The notes under the pieces were generated by a model. It had not been told where the DNA came from and made no database searches. It worked only from the letters and a program-made list of their open reading frames with translations. Position numbers and translations under genes: made by a program. Positions 1 through 9,774 of a DNA stretch of 64,000 nt are shown here, piece by piece; position 1 is the stretch's first letter; every line of letters starts with the position of its first letter. The stretch comes from Aminivibrio pyruvatiphilus (GTDB taxonomy: Bacteria; Synergistota; Synergistia; Synergistales; Aminobacteriaceae), in the NCBI RefSeq assembly GCF_004366815.1, contig NZ_SORI01000004.1, positions 62,001 through 126,000 on the forward strand, read 5' to 3'.

Positions 1-448
1 AGAGAAGATCACCGTCCGAAAAACTCTGGACGCCGATGCTTACCCTGGAAACCCTCCTCTTCTTCCAGACGGCGGCATGCCTCTCCGAAAAAGACTCCGG
101 ATTCGCCTCCACCGTAATTTCCGCGCACGGTGAAACGGGAATGTTCTCTTCCAGAAATGACAGCAGGTCTTCCCACTGGCCCGGGGAAAGCATGGTGGGC
201 GTGCCGCCTCCGAAGTACAGAGTGGACGCTTCGGATTTCTCCCCGAGGAATGCCCGGTAAAAGAGGATCTCCTTTTTCAGCAGATCCAGGTATTTTTCGC
301 TCTCCCCGGGTGTTGCGGGAACGCTGAAAAAAGAACAGTAAGGGCATTTCCGGAGGCAGAAGGGAATATGGATGTAGACAGAAAAGGGTCCGGAAAGGTC
401 TCCCAGAGAAGAACCGATTTCGTGTGAAAGGGAGCTATTTTTCCTCAT
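1..448 (-). CDS. hemW: HemW-like radical SAM protein, N-terminal part (gene runs off the left edge)
   Basis: Reading leftward from an ATG at 448 gives a HemW / oxygen-independent coproporphyrinogen oxidase-like N-terminus. It contains [17 protein letters not shown], the CxxxCxxC motif for the radical SAM 4Fe-4S cluster, then FGGGTPTML (the GGGTP SAM-binding loop), and later EANPESF and RVSIGVQSF. HemW is a haem chaperone rather than the oxidase itself; the two cannot be separated on this fragment. The start lies inside the last codons of lepA (14-base overlap) and is preceded by GGAAGAGG, so it is translationally coupled to lepA. About 149 codons are visible; the C-terminal domain is outside the window. 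Confidence 0.88.
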   Translation of the reverse strand, partial: MRKNSSLSHEIGSSLGDLSGPFSVYIHIPFCLRKCPYCSFFSVPATPGESEKYLDLLKKEILFYRAFLGEKSEASTLYFGGGTPTMLSPGQWEDLLSFLEENIPVSPCAEITVEANPESFSERHAAVWKKRRVSRVSIGVQSFSDGDLL

Positions 449-2246
449 CCTCTTCCACCTGGAGGAAAGCGAGGAACGCCTCCTGGGGAATGGAGACCTT
501 GCCGATCTGTTTCATCCGCTTCTTCCCTTCCTTCTGCTTTTCGAGCAGTTTCCTCTTCCTGGTGATGTCTCCTCCGTAGCATTTGGCGAGAACATCCTTG
601 CGAAGGGCTTTCACGTTCTGGCGTACGATGACTTTTTTTCCTACGGAGGCCTGGATGGGAACCTCGAAAAGCTGGCTGGGGATCAGCTCCTTCAGTTTCC
701 TCACGGCCGCCTGCCCCCTGTAATAGGCTGAATCCCGGTGGCAGATGAAGGAAAATGCATCCGCAGCCTCGCCGCTCACAAGCACATCGACCCTCACGAG
801 ATCGGCCGCTTTCAGGCCGATGAACTCGTAGTCAAGGGAGGCGTACCCTCTCGTCTGGGATTTGAGCTTGTCGTGAAAGTCGATGATGAATTCCGCCAGT
901 GGAAGTTCATACACCAGCCGGACCCTGTCCGGAGCGAGATAATCCATGGAAACATAGGTGCCCCGCTTGTCCTGGCAGAGTTTCATCACCTTCCCGACAT
1001 ACTCCGTGGGAACGAAAAGGGAGATCTTGATCACCGGTTCCCGGACTTCCTGGATCTCGCCGATTTCGGGGAAATCGGAAGGCCTGTGGGCCTCGATGAG
1101 GCCCCCGTCCTTCGTCACAACTTCGTAGACCACGTTGGGGGCTGTAGCCACGAGTTCCACCCCGAACTCCCTCCGGAGCCGTTCCTTCGAGACATCCATG
1201 TGCAACAGGCCGAGAAAGCCGCACCGGAAGCCGAAACCGAGGGCCACGGACGTCTCGGGCTCGAAGTTGATGGAGGAATCATTGAGGGTCAGTTTTTCCA
1301 GGGCATCCCGGAGCTGAGGGTAATCATCCCGCTCCACGGGATAAAACCCGCAGAACACCACGGGCTTGACCTTGCGGTAGCCCGGGAGGGGCGAGGCAGC
1401 GGGCCTGCCGTTGTCGGTGATGGTATCGCCTGTGTGGGCTTCCGCCACTGTTTTGATATTGGAGACCACATACCCGACTTCTCCGGCGGCAAGTTCATCG
1501 CAGGGCTGGAAACCGGGGCGGAACACTCCCACTTCCTCCACGGGGAAGACACCTCCGGTGGCCATGAAACGGATGGTCTGCCCCGGGCGGATCCTGCCGT
1601 TTACCACGCGAATGTAGCAGATGACCCCCTTATAATTATCGTAGACGGAATCGAAAATCATCGCCTGGAGGGGAGCCTCCCGGTCGCCCAAAGGAGCGGG
1701 AACTTTCTCTACTACCCGTTCCAGGATATCATCGATTCCCTTTCCCTCCTTGGCGCTGGCGAGGATGACATGATCGCAGTCAAGGCCCACCACGTCCTCG
1801 ATTTCCCGAATCACGTACTCCGGCCTGGAGGACGGAAGATCTATCTTGTTGATCACCGGGAGGATCTCGAGCCCCTGGTCCACTGCCATATAGGCGTTTG
1901 CCAGGGTCTGGGCCTCCACGCCCTGGGTGGCGTCCACCACGAGCAGCGCCCCTTCGCAGGCCGCAAGGGACCGGGAAACCTCGTACCCGAAGTCCACGTG
2001 TCCCGGCGTATCTATGAGGTTGAGCACATATTCCCTGCCGTCCTTCGCCGTATAGTTCATCTTTACCGGAACGAGCTTGATGGTTATGCCCCGTTCCCGT
2101 TCAAGGTCGAGAGAGTCGAGAATCTGCTGCTTCATGTCCCTCAGGCCGATGGTGCTCGTGCTCTCGAGAAGACGGTCGGCAAGGGTGGACTTGCCGTGGT
2201 CTATGTGGGCGATGATGCAGAAGTTGCGAATGTACTGCTGTTCCAT
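435..2246 (-). CDS. lepA: Elongation factor 4 (LepA), ribosomal back-translocase GTPase
   Basis: The 603-residue product is a full-length LepA/EF4, a membrane- or ribosome-associated translational GTPase. Visible motifs are the P-loop [15 protein letters not shown] near the N-terminus, the switch region [24 protein letters not shown] (G3), [11 protein letters not shown] (G4), and the LepA-specific C-terminus ending in lysine-rich [23 protein letters not shown] eight codons upstream extends the frame, but the ATG at 2246 is preferred because AAGGAG sits just ahead of it and the product then begins MEQQYIRNF as in the family. It is followed by hemW with overlap and lies downstream of mobA on the same strand. 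Confidence 0.97.
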   Translation of the reverse strand: MEQQYIRNFCIIAHIDHGKSTLADRLLESTSTIGLRDMKQQILDSLDLERERGITIKLVPVKMNYTAKDGREYVLNLIDTPGHVDFGYEVSRSLAACEGALLVVDATQGVEAQTLANAYMAVDQGLEILPVINKIDLPSSRPEYVIREIEDVVGLDCDHVILASAKEGKGIDDILERVVEKVPAPLGDREAPLQAMIFDSVYDNYKGVICYIRVVNGRIRPGQTIRFMATGGVFPVEEVGVFRPGFQPCDELAAGEVGYVVSNIKTVAEAHTGDTITDNGRPAASPLPGYRKVKPVVFCGFYPVERDDYPQLRDALEKLTLNDSSINFEPETSVALGFGFRCGFLGLLHMDVSKERLRREFGVELVATAPNVVYEVVTKDGGLIEAHRPSDFPEIGEIQEVREPVIKISLFVPTEYVGKVMKLCQDKRGTYVSMDYLAPDRVRLVYELPLAEFIIDFHDKLKSQTRGYASLDYEFIGLKAADLVRVDVLVSGEAADAFSFICHRDSAYYRGQAAVRKLKELIPSQLFEVPIQASVGKKVIVRQNVKALRKDVLAKCYGGDITRKRKLLEKQKEGKKRMKQIGKVSIPQEAFLAFLQVEEDEEK

Positions 2247-2279
2247 GGTGTTCTCCTTCCCGAAGTGCAAGAATCTCTG

Positions 2280-2921
2280 TTAATCAAAGAGGTGTGCGTT
2301 TCCCGGATCCAGGAGATCGTTTCTTGTGTTCAGATTGCCGAAGGATTTTTTGTAGCCCGGGAGATGGGAAAAATGCTCATCATCCACTGGGGACACCTTC
2401 AGCGAGTCATAAAAAGACGTGATCTTCCGTTCTCCGGACTGCACCGCCCTCTCTATGGCAGGAATGCATTCCCTGCTGTAAAAAGCGTGGAGAGGTTCGA
2501 AATATCCGCCGATCCTCGGCACGACAATGTCGGCGTCTTCCTCTCCGCAGCTCCACAGGGTCCTGACGACGGCCCCTGAAATCCATGGCATGTCACAGGC
2601 GCAGACAAAAGACCACTTCAGGGAAGCCTGCTTCAATCCCTCCAGAATGCCGCCCAGGGGACCGCTCCCTTCCTGCCTGTCTTCCACGAGGCGCAGGCCG
2701 TACTGAGAGATTATACCCGAGAGCATGCCGGAAACATACGGTGTTTGTCTCGGCGCCACGGAAAGGAGAACCTCTCCCGAAAAACGGGAAACTTTCCTGA
2801 GCACCTTCAAAACGAGGGGGACAGAGTTGATCTCAAGAAACAGTTTTTCTCCGCCCATCCGCCGGCCGTAACCGCCTGCGAGGACTATAGCCGTTACCGG
2901 AACCCCTTCCAAGGCCTTCAT
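2280..2921 (-). CDS. mobA: Molybdenum cofactor guanylyltransferase-like nucleotidyltransferase (MobA)
   Basis: This 213-residue protein starts with the nucleotidyltransferase signature VLAGGYGRRMGGEKLFLEI, then has ED-Q-G-GPLGGILEGL and the metal-binding CACDMPW segment typical of MobA. MobA attaches GMP to molybdopterin to make the guanine dinucleotide cofactor used by formate dehydrogenase and related enzymes. The ATG at 2921 has AAGGAG about 11 bases upstream. It precedes lepA by 33 bases on the same strand and is divergent from the purine operon. Other NTP transferases (IspD, CofC) are less likely because of the LAGGYGRRMGG-E-K pattern, but the exact substrate is inferred from family membership. 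Confidence 0.85.
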   Translation of the reverse strand: MKALEGVPVTAIVLAGGYGRRMGGEKLFLEINSVPLVLKVLRKVSRFSGEVLLSVAPRQTPYVSGMLSGIISQYGLRLVEDRQEGSGPLGGILEGLKQASLKWSFVCACDMPWISGAVVRTLWSCGEEDADIVVPRIGGYFEPLHAFYSRECIPAIERAVQSGERKITSFYDSLKVSPVDDEHFSHLPGYKKSFGNLNTRNDLLDPGNAHLFD

Positions 2922-2942
2922 TTTCCGAGGCTCTCCTTTTTA

Positions 2943-2971
2943 TTGACATTTTTTGCGTTCTAGTAAATAAT
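2943..2971 (+). promoter_or_regulatory. Sigma-70-type promoter of the purine operon
   Basis: A perfect -35 TTGACA (2943-2948), a 17-base spacer and a -10 AATAAT (2966-2971, 5 of 6 consensus) lie upstream of purC. The predicted leader to the ATG at 3003 is only about 25 bases and contains the GGAGG ribosome site at 2991, so there is no room for a purine riboswitch. Confidence 0.75.
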
Positions 2972-3002
2972 GTGAGCACATCATTCCGCCGGAGGTGCCC
3001 CC

Positions 3003-3722
3003 ATGGAAAAAAGAGAGTTTCTGTACGAAGGAAAAGCGAAAAAAGTCTGGACCACTGACGATCCTTCCGTGTACGTCGTGGAATATAAAAATTCCCTCAC
3101 GGCCTTCAACGCCCTGAAAAAAGACTCCATTGAAGGCAAGGGAAGGCTCAACAACCTCATCAGCTCCGTCCTGTTCGAGCACTTGGGGAAAAAAGGCGTT
3201 CCCACCCATTTTATCAGCAGGATCGACGATCTCCAGCAGCTTGTCCGGAAGGTCACCATCATCCCCATCGAGGTAGTGGTGAGGAACATCACCACGGGAA
3301 CCCTCTGCAAACGCCTCGGAGTCGAGGAAGGCAAGGTGCTTCCCCGCCCGCTGGTTGAACTCTACCTGAAGGACGATGCTCTGGGCGATCCGATTATAAC
3401 CGAGGACCATGCCCTTCTCTTCGGCTGGTCGACTCAGGAGCAGTTAAATAAAATAAAGGAAATAACCCTCAAGGTCAATTCTCTTCTCTCCGAATATTTT
3501 CTCGGCCTCGGGATCATACTGGTGGACTTCAAGCTCGAGTTCGGAACCGACACGGAAGACAACCTTCTTCTCGCGGACGAAATTTCCCCCGATACCTGCC
3601 GTTTCTGGGACAGGGACACCAAAAACCGCCTGGACAAGGACCGTTTCCGGAAAGACCTGGGAGACGTTCTCGGAGCTTACGAAGAAATCTGGAGACGGGT
3701 ATCCTCTGCGGAGGCCCTGTGA
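3003..3722 (+). CDS. purC: Phosphoribosylaminoimidazole-succinocarboxamide synthase (SAICAR synthetase)
   Basis: The 239-residue product joins CAIR and aspartate using ATP to form SAICAR. It shows the family N-terminus YEGKAKKVW, the substrate region VEYKNSLTAFNALKK, VVRNITTGTLCKRLG, and LVDFKLEFG followed by ADEISPDTCRFWD. The length is normal for a bacterial PurC. GGAGG lies eight bases ahead of the ATG. It is the first gene of the purine operon; the next gene, purS, begins on the last base of its TGA. Confidence 0.98.
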   Translation: MEKREFLYEGKAKKVWTTDDPSVYVVEYKNSLTAFNALKKDSIEGKGRLNNLISSVLFEHLGKKGVPTHFISRIDDLQQLVRKVTIIPIEVVVRNITTGTLCKRLGVEEGKVLPRPLVELYLKDDALGDPIITEDHALLFGWSTQEQLNKIKEITLKVNSLLSEYFLGLGIILVDFKLEFGTDTEDNLLLADEISPDTCRFWDRDTKNRLDKDRFRKDLGDVLGAYEEIWRRVSSAEAL

Positions 3723-3973
3723 TGCTCCGTCACGTCCATGTTTTTGTTCAGCTCAAGGAGGGCGTTCTCGATATCCAGGGAAAAACGGTGGCCAATTCTC
3801 TTGTTTCCCTCGGTCATGATTCCCTGGGATCCGCAAAAGTCGGGAAGTACATCCAGCTCTGGATCGAAGCCGATTCGGCAGCCGGCGCCAGGAAAGAAGC
3901 GGAACAAATGTGTGACGATCTCCTGGTCAACCCCATAATCGAACAGTACCGCATCGAAGTGGAGGGAGAGTAG
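3722..3973 (+). CDS. purS: FGAM synthase subunit PurS
   Basis: A small 83-residue protein with the PurS pattern: VHVFVQLKEGVLDIQGKTV, then SLG, VGKYIQLWIEA and a C-terminal MCDDLLVNPIIEQYRIEV. PurS dimers tether the glutaminase PurQ to the small-type PurL in the formylglycinamide ribonucleotide amidotransferase complex. The ATG at 3722 shares its A with the purC stop; a GTG one codon earlier is an alternative start. purQ starts on the base after its stop. Its presence fits the short 717-residue PurL encoded downstream. Confidence 0.95.
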   Translation: MLRHVHVFVQLKEGVLDIQGKTVANSLVSLGHDSLGSAKVGKYIQLWIEADSAAGARKEAEQMCDDLLVNPIIEQYRIEVEGE

Positions 3974-4693
3974 GTGAAGACCGCCGTCGTCATTTTTCCG
4001 GGGAGCAACTGTGACCAGGATGTCATTCATTCCGTCAGGGACACCCTCGGATGTGAAGTGAATGCCGTCTGGCACAGGGAGGAACGGCTCCCCGAAGGAA
4101 CCGATCTCGTCATTCTGCCGGGCGGTTTTTCCTACGGAGATTACCTGAGAAGCGGCGCCATGGCGGCCCGATCCCCCGTCATGGGGGCGGTCAGGGAGCA
4201 CGGCGGGCATGGGGGACTCGTTCTGGGCATCTGCAACGGGTTCCAGATATTGACTGAATCCCGCCTTCTTCCCGGAGTGCTTCTTCCCAATAAAACCCTT
4301 TCATTTATCTGCAGGCCGTGCTGTTTGTCGGTGGAAAACACGGAAACGCCCTTTACGGGCCTTTTCGAAAAAGGACAGGTAGTGCAGTTTCCCATCGCCC
4401 ACGGGGACGGCCTCTTCTTCCTCCCCGCAGACGAGCTCGAAGACCTGGAAAAAAGAGGAGGGGCCGTTTTCCGCTATGTCTCTCCCGGCGGTGACGGAGG
4501 AGATGAGTGGAATCCCAACGGGTCCGTGAACAGCATCGCGGGCATTGTCAATCCGGAGGGCAATATTCTTGGCCTTATGCCCCACCCGGAAAGGGCGAGC
4601 GAGGCCATTCTCGGAGGAGAGGACGGCCGGCTGTTCTGGCGGTCCGTCGCTTCTTTCCTCGAGAAAGGAGGCAGGCGCCATGGACTTCAGTAA
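3974..4693 (+). CDS. purQ: FGAM synthase glutaminase subunit PurQ
   Basis: This class I glutamine amidotransferase (239 residues) supplies ammonia to PurL. Visible are the N-terminal PGSNCDQD segment, FSYGDYLRSGA, the nucleophile elbow LGICNGFQIL with the catalytic cysteine, and the His-Glu pair in LGLMPHPERASE. It starts with GTG at 3974 directly after the purS stop, with GGAGGGAG upstream. Its last 14 bases overlap the start of purL, so the three subunits are translationally coupled. Confidence 0.97.
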   Translation: MKTAVVIFPGSNCDQDVIHSVRDTLGCEVNAVWHREERLPEGTDLVILPGGFSYGDYLRSGAMAARSPVMGAVREHGGHGGLVLGICNGFQILTESRLLPGVLLPNKTLSFICRPCCLSVENTETPFTGLFEKGQVVQFPIAHGDGLFFLPADELEDLEKRGGAVFRYVSPGGDGGDEWNPNGSVNSIAGIVNPEGNILGLMPHPERASEAILGGEDGRLFWRSVASFLEKGGRRHGLQ

Positions 4694-6833
4694 ATACGGC
4701 ATCAGGAAGGAAGAATTCGCCGCCGCCGAAGCCGCCCTCGGAAGGGAGCCCAATGAATGCGAACTCAGGATCCTCGGGGTTATGTGGTCTGAGCACTGCA
4801 GCTACAAGTCCACGAAACATCTTCTTAAGCATTTCCCCACAAGGGGGCCGAAGGTCATCCTCGGACCAGGTGAAAACGCCGGAATCGTCGACCTCGGAGA
4901 CGGTCTTGGAGCGGCGTTCAAGGCGGAAAGCCACAATCACCCGTCCGCGGTGGCGCCCTACCAGGGAGCAGCCACCGGGGTCGGAGGCATCATCCGGGAT
5001 ATTCTCGCCCTTGGTGCCAGGCCTGTGGCCTCCATGGACGGACTCTTTTTCGGAGACCCGGAACATCCCAGAACCGGTCATCTGTCTGCGGGAATCGTGA
5101 AGGGGGTGGGAGACTACGGGAATGCCGTGGGTGTCCCCACCGTCGGAGGAAAAACGGCCTACGATTCATGCTACAACGAAAACCCTCTTCTCAACGCATT
5201 CTGCATCGGTCTCGTCGAGCTGGATAAAATCGTCAGTTCCCAGACCGCCCGCCCGGGGCAGCTCGTGGTTCTTCTCGGGTCCAAAACCGGACGTGACGGC
5301 ATAGCAGGCGCGGCATTCGCATCCGTCGAACTTTCTGAGGACGCCAAGGAAAGCAGGCCTTCCATACAGATAGGCGATCCCTTCGCGGAAAAAATGCTTA
5401 TCGAGGCATGCCTTGAACTGAAGGAAAAGAACCTGATCGTCAGCATGCAGGATATGGGTGCCGCAGGCATCACCTCCTCCTCGAGCGAGGTGGCAGCCAA
5501 GAGCGGTGTCGGCATGAAACTCCACTTCGACAGGGTGCCCCTTCGGGCAGAAGACATGGAGCCCTGGGAGATCGCCCTCTCCGAATCCCAGGAGAGAATG
5601 CTGCTCATCGTCGAACCGAAAAATATTGACGAGGTCTGCTCGGTCGCCCGGAAATGGGAACTTGACTGCGCGGTCATAGGGGAAACCGAGGAGGGGGATG
5701 ACTACTCCATTTTCTTCCACGGAGAAAAAGTTGCTTCCCTTCCCGCCACGCTCATCGGGGACGGGTGTCCCCCCATTCACTGGCCGGCGGAAAAACCGGC
5801 GGACTTTGAAAAAAGATGGAATTTCGACCTGGACGGTCTCCCCGTTCCCGGAGACTGGAACCAGGCGCTGCTCTCCCTCCTCGGTACTCCTTCCATGGCC
5901 CCGAAACACTGGATTTCCGAGCAGTACGACTCCATGGTGCAGCTCAACACGGTCAGGGGGCCGGGACATCCGGTAAGCGTCCTCAGGGTCAAGGGAAAAG
6001 AGTCTCTTATCGCCCTGGTTCTCGACGCTGATCCCTGGAAATGCGGCCTCGATCCTTTCAGCGGAGGCGCCGAAACAGTCGCCCGGACCGTGCGGGCTCT
6101 CTCGGTTGCAGGAGCTGAACCCCTCGGGCTGACGGATTGCCTCAATTTTCCGTCCCCCGAGGTTCCCGGGCAATACTGGGCCCTGGAAGAATGCATCAAG
6201 GGGATGGCGGCAGCGTGCGTAGCCCTCGGCTGTCCGGTGGTCTCAGGGAACGTGAGTCTCTACAACGAAACGAAATCCGGCGCCATTCTGCCTACTCCCG
6301 TGGTGGGGACGGTGGGACTCATTCCTTCCCCCGACGATTACCTTCTCTCAGGTGCCTGGGAAGAAGGGGATGTCCTCTTCTTTGTGGGCCCCTGCAACCC
6401 TTCCCTCGCCGGCAGCCAGTACCTCCGGTCCCTTGGCCTGTCCCCTGCAGGGCGCCCTCTCGGTTTCTCCGGTGAAGCCGAAAAGGATTTTTCCGAAAGG
6501 GCCCTCAGAACCGCCCGTGCAAAAGCGGCACGGAGCGGGCGGGCTCTCGCCGGAGGGGGACTTGCCGCCGCCCTGGCGAAGGACTCTGCGGAAAGCGGTC
6601 TCGGGGCACACATTACCCTCGGGATTCCCACAAGAAAAGATGTGGTTCTCTTCGGCGAGGGAGGAGCCCGGGCCCTGTATTCCGTTCCCATGTCCAGGGT
6701 TCCTCTCTTTAAGGCAATCTGGAGCGGCTATCCGTGCCTTGAACTGGGGCGGGCAGGCGGCGACTCTCTTTCCGTTGACGGGGCTTTCAGCCTGACGGTT
6801 GCCCGTCTACGGGAAATATGGAGGAATAACTGA
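4680..6833 (+). CDS. purL: FGAM synthase large subunit PurL (small type)
   Basis: The 717-residue synthetase subunit uses ATP to convert FGAR to FGAM with ammonia from PurQ. It has the PurL motifs MWSEHCSYKSTKHLLK, GPGENAGIVDLG, FKAESHNHPSAVAPYQGAATG, a central QDMGAAGITSSSSEVA and a late SGNVSLYNET. This size is the PurS-dependent form, not the single-chain Gram-negative enzyme. The frame stays open 45 codons upstream, but AAAGGAGG ahead of the ATG at 4680 and the start MDFSKYGI support the given start. purF begins on the base after the stop. Confidence 0.97.
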   Translation: MDFSKYGIRKEEFAAAEAALGREPNECELRILGVMWSEHCSYKSTKHLLKHFPTRGPKVILGPGENAGIVDLGDGLGAAFKAESHNHPSAVAPYQGAATGVGGIIRDILALGARPVASMDGLFFGDPEHPRTGHLSAGIVKGVGDYGNAVGVPTVGGKTAYDSCYNENPLLNAFCIGLVELDKIVSSQTARPGQLVVLLGSKTGRDGIAGAAFASVELSEDAKESRPSIQIGDPFAEKMLIEACLELKEKNLIVSMQDMGAAGITSSSSEVAAKSGVGMKLHFDRVPLRAEDMEPWEIALSESQERMLLIVEPKNIDEVCSVARKWELDCAVIGETEEGDDYSIFFHGEKVASLPATLIGDGCPPIHWPAEKPADFEKRWNFDLDGLPVPGDWNQALLSLLGTPSMAPKHWISEQYDSMVQLNTVRGPGHPVSVLRVKGKESLIALVLDADPWKCGLDPFSGGAETVARTVRALSVAGAEPLGLTDCLNFPSPEVPGQYWALEECIKGMAAACVALGCPVVSGNVSLYNETKSGAILPTPVVGTVGLIPSPDDYLLSGAWEEGDVLFFVGPCNPSLAGSQYLRSLGLSPAGRPLGFSGEAEKDFSERALRTARAKAARSGRALAGGGLAAALAKDSAESGLGAHITLGIPTRKDVVLFGEGGARALYSVPMSRVPLFKAIWSGYPCLELGRAGGDSLSVDGAFSLTVARLREIWRNN

Positions 6834-8207
6834 ATGTGCGGCATTTTCGGTGCCTACTCCCCCATGGGGAAAAAGGTTCTGGAGGACGTCTACCTGGGCC
6901 TCTACGCCCTGCAGCACAGAGGCCAGGAGGCGGCGGGAGTGGCCTGGGTCAATCCCCAGGGCCGGATTTCCTCCATCAAGGGATCAGGGCTTGTCCATCT
7001 TGCCCTGAACCAGGCAGAACTTGCGGCCGTGGAAACGTCGTGCGCCATAGGCCATGTCCGGTACTCCACCGCAGGGGGATCTGAACTGGCGAATGCCCAG
7101 CCGCTCACAGCGAGCACTTCGAAAACCTCCCTTGCCGTGGCCCATAACGGGAACCTGACCAATGCAGGCGGAATCAAGCTTTTCCTTGAAAACCGCGGAG
7201 CCATCTTCCATTCGGCCACGGATACGGAGGTCATCCTTCACCTCATGGCCCACCAGCCCCACAAGGAGTCCCTGGACGCCCTGCTGGATTCTCTCACCAG
7301 ACTGAGGGGGGCCTACTCCCTCGCCATGGTGATAGGCCAGGATCTTGTGGCCGCCAGGGACCCCTGGGGATTCCGGCCGCTGGTCATCGGAAAGCGGGAC
7401 GACGTGTTTTACGTCTCCTCGGAAACCTGCGCCCTGAACCTTGTAGGTGCCTCAGTGGTGCGGGAAGTTGAGCCGGGAGAGGTGGTCATCTTCGGCCGGA
7501 AGGGCATGGATTCCATCCCCATTCCGGTGGACGTGAAGCGCCGCTACGGATGTGCCTTCGAATTTGTCTATTTCGCAAGGCCCGACAGCGTCATCAGCGG
7601 GCGCTCGGTCTACGAGGTCCGGAAAGAACTGGGAAGGAAGCTCGCCGACCGGGCACCGTGCCCCGAAGCCCATCTCGCCACGGGAATGCCGGACAGCGGC
7701 ACCATCGCCGCCCTCGGCTACGCGGAAAAAAGTGCCACTCCCTATGAACAGACAGTGGTCAGGAACAGGTACGTCGGCAGGACCTTCATCGAACCGACCC
7801 AGCGGGTCCGGGAGCTCGGCGTAAGAATCAAGCTCAACCCAATCACGGAAGTGCTTTCGGGCAAGAACGTGGTGGTGGTGGACGACTCCATCGTCCGGGG
7901 GACCACGTGCCAGAGGATGATTTCCATGATAAAGGCATGCGGTGCAAGCCAGGTTCACGTCAGAATTTCGTCTCCGCCGGTGCGGTTCCCCTGTTACTAC
8001 GGCATCGATACGCCGACGAGGGTGGAGCTTGCGGCGGCCAGGATGAACCTCCGGCAGCTCGAACGGGAGGTGGGGGCGGATTCCCTCTCCTACATAACGG
8101 AGGAAGACCTCATCGAGGCTATCGGTCTTCCCTGCGGCGAGGTCTGCACGGCCTGCTTTTCCGGCCAGTACATGGAGGGAGGAGAAGATAATGAACCTGA
8201 ACTATAG
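6834..8207 (+). CDS. purF: Amidophosphoribosyltransferase (PurF)
   Basis: PurF makes phosphoribosylamine from PRPP and glutamine, the first committed purine step. The product starts MCGIFGAYS, so Cys2 becomes the N-terminal nucleophile of the class II glutaminase after Met removal. Also present are YALQHRGQEAAG, IGHVRYSTAG, AHNGNLTNA and the PRPP loop VVVVDDSIVRGTT. The C-terminus carries GEVCTACF, which could supply two cysteines for a 4Fe-4S cluster as in the Bacillus enzyme; I infer the cluster. Length is 457 residues. The 3' end overlaps purM by 17 bases. Confidence 0.97.
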   Translation: MCGIFGAYSPMGKKVLEDVYLGLYALQHRGQEAAGVAWVNPQGRISSIKGSGLVHLALNQAELAAVETSCAIGHVRYSTAGGSELANAQPLTASTSKTSLAVAHNGNLTNAGGIKLFLENRGAIFHSATDTEVILHLMAHQPHKESLDALLDSLTRLRGAYSLAMVIGQDLVAARDPWGFRPLVIGKRDDVFYVSSETCALNLVGASVVREVEPGEVVIFGRKGMDSIPIPVDVKRRYGCAFEFVYFARPDSVISGRSVYEVRKELGRKLADRAPCPEAHLATGMPDSGTIAALGYAEKSATPYEQTVVRNRYVGRTFIEPTQRVRELGVRIKLNPITEVLSGKNVVVVDDSIVRGTTCQRMISMIKACGASQVHVRISSPPVRFPCYYGIDTPTRVELAAARMNLRQLEREVGADSLSYITEEDLIEAIGLPCGEVCTACFSGQYMEGGEDNEPEL

Positions 8208-9189
8208 GGACGCGGGGGTGGACATTCCCCTTGCCGACCAATGGGTAGGGACCATCAGGAATATCGTCCGGTCCATGCCGGCCGACCCGAACGTCCTGGG
8301 GGGAATCGGAGGATTCAGCGGCCTCTACAGGCTTCCCGGCGGCCTTGTCCTCGCGGGGTGCTGCGACGGAGTGGGAACGAAGATCGAAGTGGCCAAGGCT
8401 GCGGGAAAATTTGACGGGATCGGCCAGGATCTGGTGGCCATGAATGTGAACGACCTTGTCACCTGCGGCGCCCGGCCCCTCTTCTTCCTGGACTACATCG
8501 CCTGCGGAAGGCTGAAACCCGAAATCCTCGGCCCCATCGTGGAAAGTGCGGCCAGGGCCTGCCGGGACAGCGGGTGTGCCCTCCTCGGGGGAGAAACTGC
8601 GGAAATGCCCGGTACCTACAACGAAGACGGACTCGATCTTGCGGGTTTTTCCGTCGGCATGCTCCGGGAGGATGAAATTATCGACGGGAGCCGTATCGCC
8701 CCCGGCGACGCCGTCGTCGGCATTGCGAGTTCGGGAGTTCACAGCAACGGTTTTTCCCTCGTCCGGAAGGCCCTTTTCTCTTCCGGCAATCCCTGCGGTC
8801 TTTCCGACACGCCGGAAGTTCTCGAGGGAAAAACCATCGGCGAGAGTCTCCTCGTCCCCACGAGACTGTATGTCTCCGTTGCCCTCGAGGCCGCCAGCTC
8901 GGGACTCGTGGGGGGCATGGCCCACATCACCGGCGGGGGGCTCTATGACAACATCCGGCGGGTCATTCCCGGAGATCTTGCCCTCTCTCTTGACTACGAC
9001 GCCTGGCCCCGTTCCCCCATATTTTCCCTTCTCCGTGACCGGGGCATTGACGAGAGCGAAATGCGAAAAGTCTTCAACCTGGGCATCGGTTTTGCCTTCA
9101 TCGTCAGGAAAGAGAAGCTCCCCGAGTTTCTCTCCCTTCTTGAAAGCCTGGGAGAGAAAGGATACGTCATCGGCGGGGTTTCGGCATGA
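8191..9189 (+). CDS. purM: Phosphoribosylformylglycinamidine cyclo-ligase (AIR synthetase)
   Basis: This 332-residue enzyme closes the imidazole ring to make AIR from FGAM and ATP. It shows the family features GGFSGLYRLPGG, CCDGVGTKIEVA, VAMNVNDLVTCGARPLFFLDY, GGETAEMPGTY, ASSGVHSNGFSLVRK and HITGGGLYDNI. It has the normal length for PurM and is homologous to half of PurL. GGAGGAG lies just ahead of the ATG inside the end of purF, and the purN start overlaps its stop in an ATGA arrangement. Confidence 0.98.
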   Translation: MNLNYRDAGVDIPLADQWVGTIRNIVRSMPADPNVLGGIGGFSGLYRLPGGLVLAGCCDGVGTKIEVAKAAGKFDGIGQDLVAMNVNDLVTCGARPLFFLDYIACGRLKPEILGPIVESAARACRDSGCALLGGETAEMPGTYNEDGLDLAGFSVGMLREDEIIDGSRIAPGDAVVGIASSGVHSNGFSLVRKALFSSGNPCGLSDTPEVLEGKTIGESLLVPTRLYVSVALEAASSGLVGGMAHITGGGLYDNIRRVIPGDLALSLDYDAWPRSPIFSLLRDRGIDESEMRKVFNLGIGFAFIVRKEKLPEFLSLLESLGEKGYVIGGVSA

Positions 9190-9770
9190 CATCCTTTGCC
9201 GTCCTCATCTCCGGACGGGGAACAAATATGGCCGCCATCGCCAGGGCTGTGGCCCGGGGAAAGCTGGATGCCCGCCTGAAGTTCGTCGCGAGCGACAATC
9301 CAGGGGCAGCCGGACTTGATATCGCCAGAAAAATGGGTTTTCCGGCGGAAATGCTTGATTACGGTAAGGAAGGCAGACGGGGGGCAGAACAGCAGCTCGC
9401 CCTCCTCTGCTCCCGCAATAATGTGGAGTGGATCGTCCTGGCGGGTTTCATGCGCCTCCTTTCTCCTGAATTCGTTGCAGCCCGCAGAGGCCGCATTGTG
9501 AATATCCACCCCTCTCTTCTCCCTTCATTTCCCGGCAGGGACGGCATCGGCGATGCGTGGAGATACGGGGTCAAAATTACCGGGGTAACGGTCCACCTGG
9601 TGGACGAAGGGGTGGATTCCGGACCGATACTGGCCCAGAAGGCAGTTCCCGTCCGCCCCTGTGATACCCTCGAATCCCTGGAGAAGAGAATCCACAGGGC
9701 GGAGCACGGACTGTACTGGAAGACCCTCGCCGGGCTTTTTTCCGGCGTCCCTGCATCTGAAAGGAGCTGA
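9186..9770 (+). CDS. purN: Phosphoribosylglycinamide formyltransferase (PurN, folate-dependent)
   Basis: The 194-residue GAR transformylase transfers a formyl group from 10-formyl-THF. Motifs are FAVLISGRGTNMAAI for the phosphate loop, LAGFMRLLSPEFV, the catalytic Asn-His in IVNIHPSLLPSFPG, GVTVHLVDEGVDSGPILAQ with the catalytic Asp, and a C-terminal HRAEHGLYWKTL. Its ATG overlaps the purM TGA. The next step's enzyme, PurL, lies upstream in the same operon, and no formate-dependent PurT is seen here. Confidence 0.97.
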   Translation: MTSFAVLISGRGTNMAAIARAVARGKLDARLKFVASDNPGAAGLDIARKMGFPAEMLDYGKEGRRGAEQQLALLCSRNNVEWIVLAGFMRLLSPEFVAARRGRIVNIHPSLLPSFPGRDGIGDAWRYGVKITGVTVHLVDEGVDSGPILAQKAVPVRPCDTLESLEKRIHRAEHGLYWKTLAGLFSGVPASERS

Positions 9771-9774
9771 AACA

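Noticed and set aside
738-2579. A 613-codon open frame on the plus strand
   Set aside because: It is antisense to lepA and mobA, whose motifs are intact, and the translation shows no domain; GC-rich codon bias leaves the opposite frame open.
2922-3002. Purine riboswitch ahead of purC
   Set aside because: The promoter leaves a leader of only about 25 bases, too short for any aptamer.
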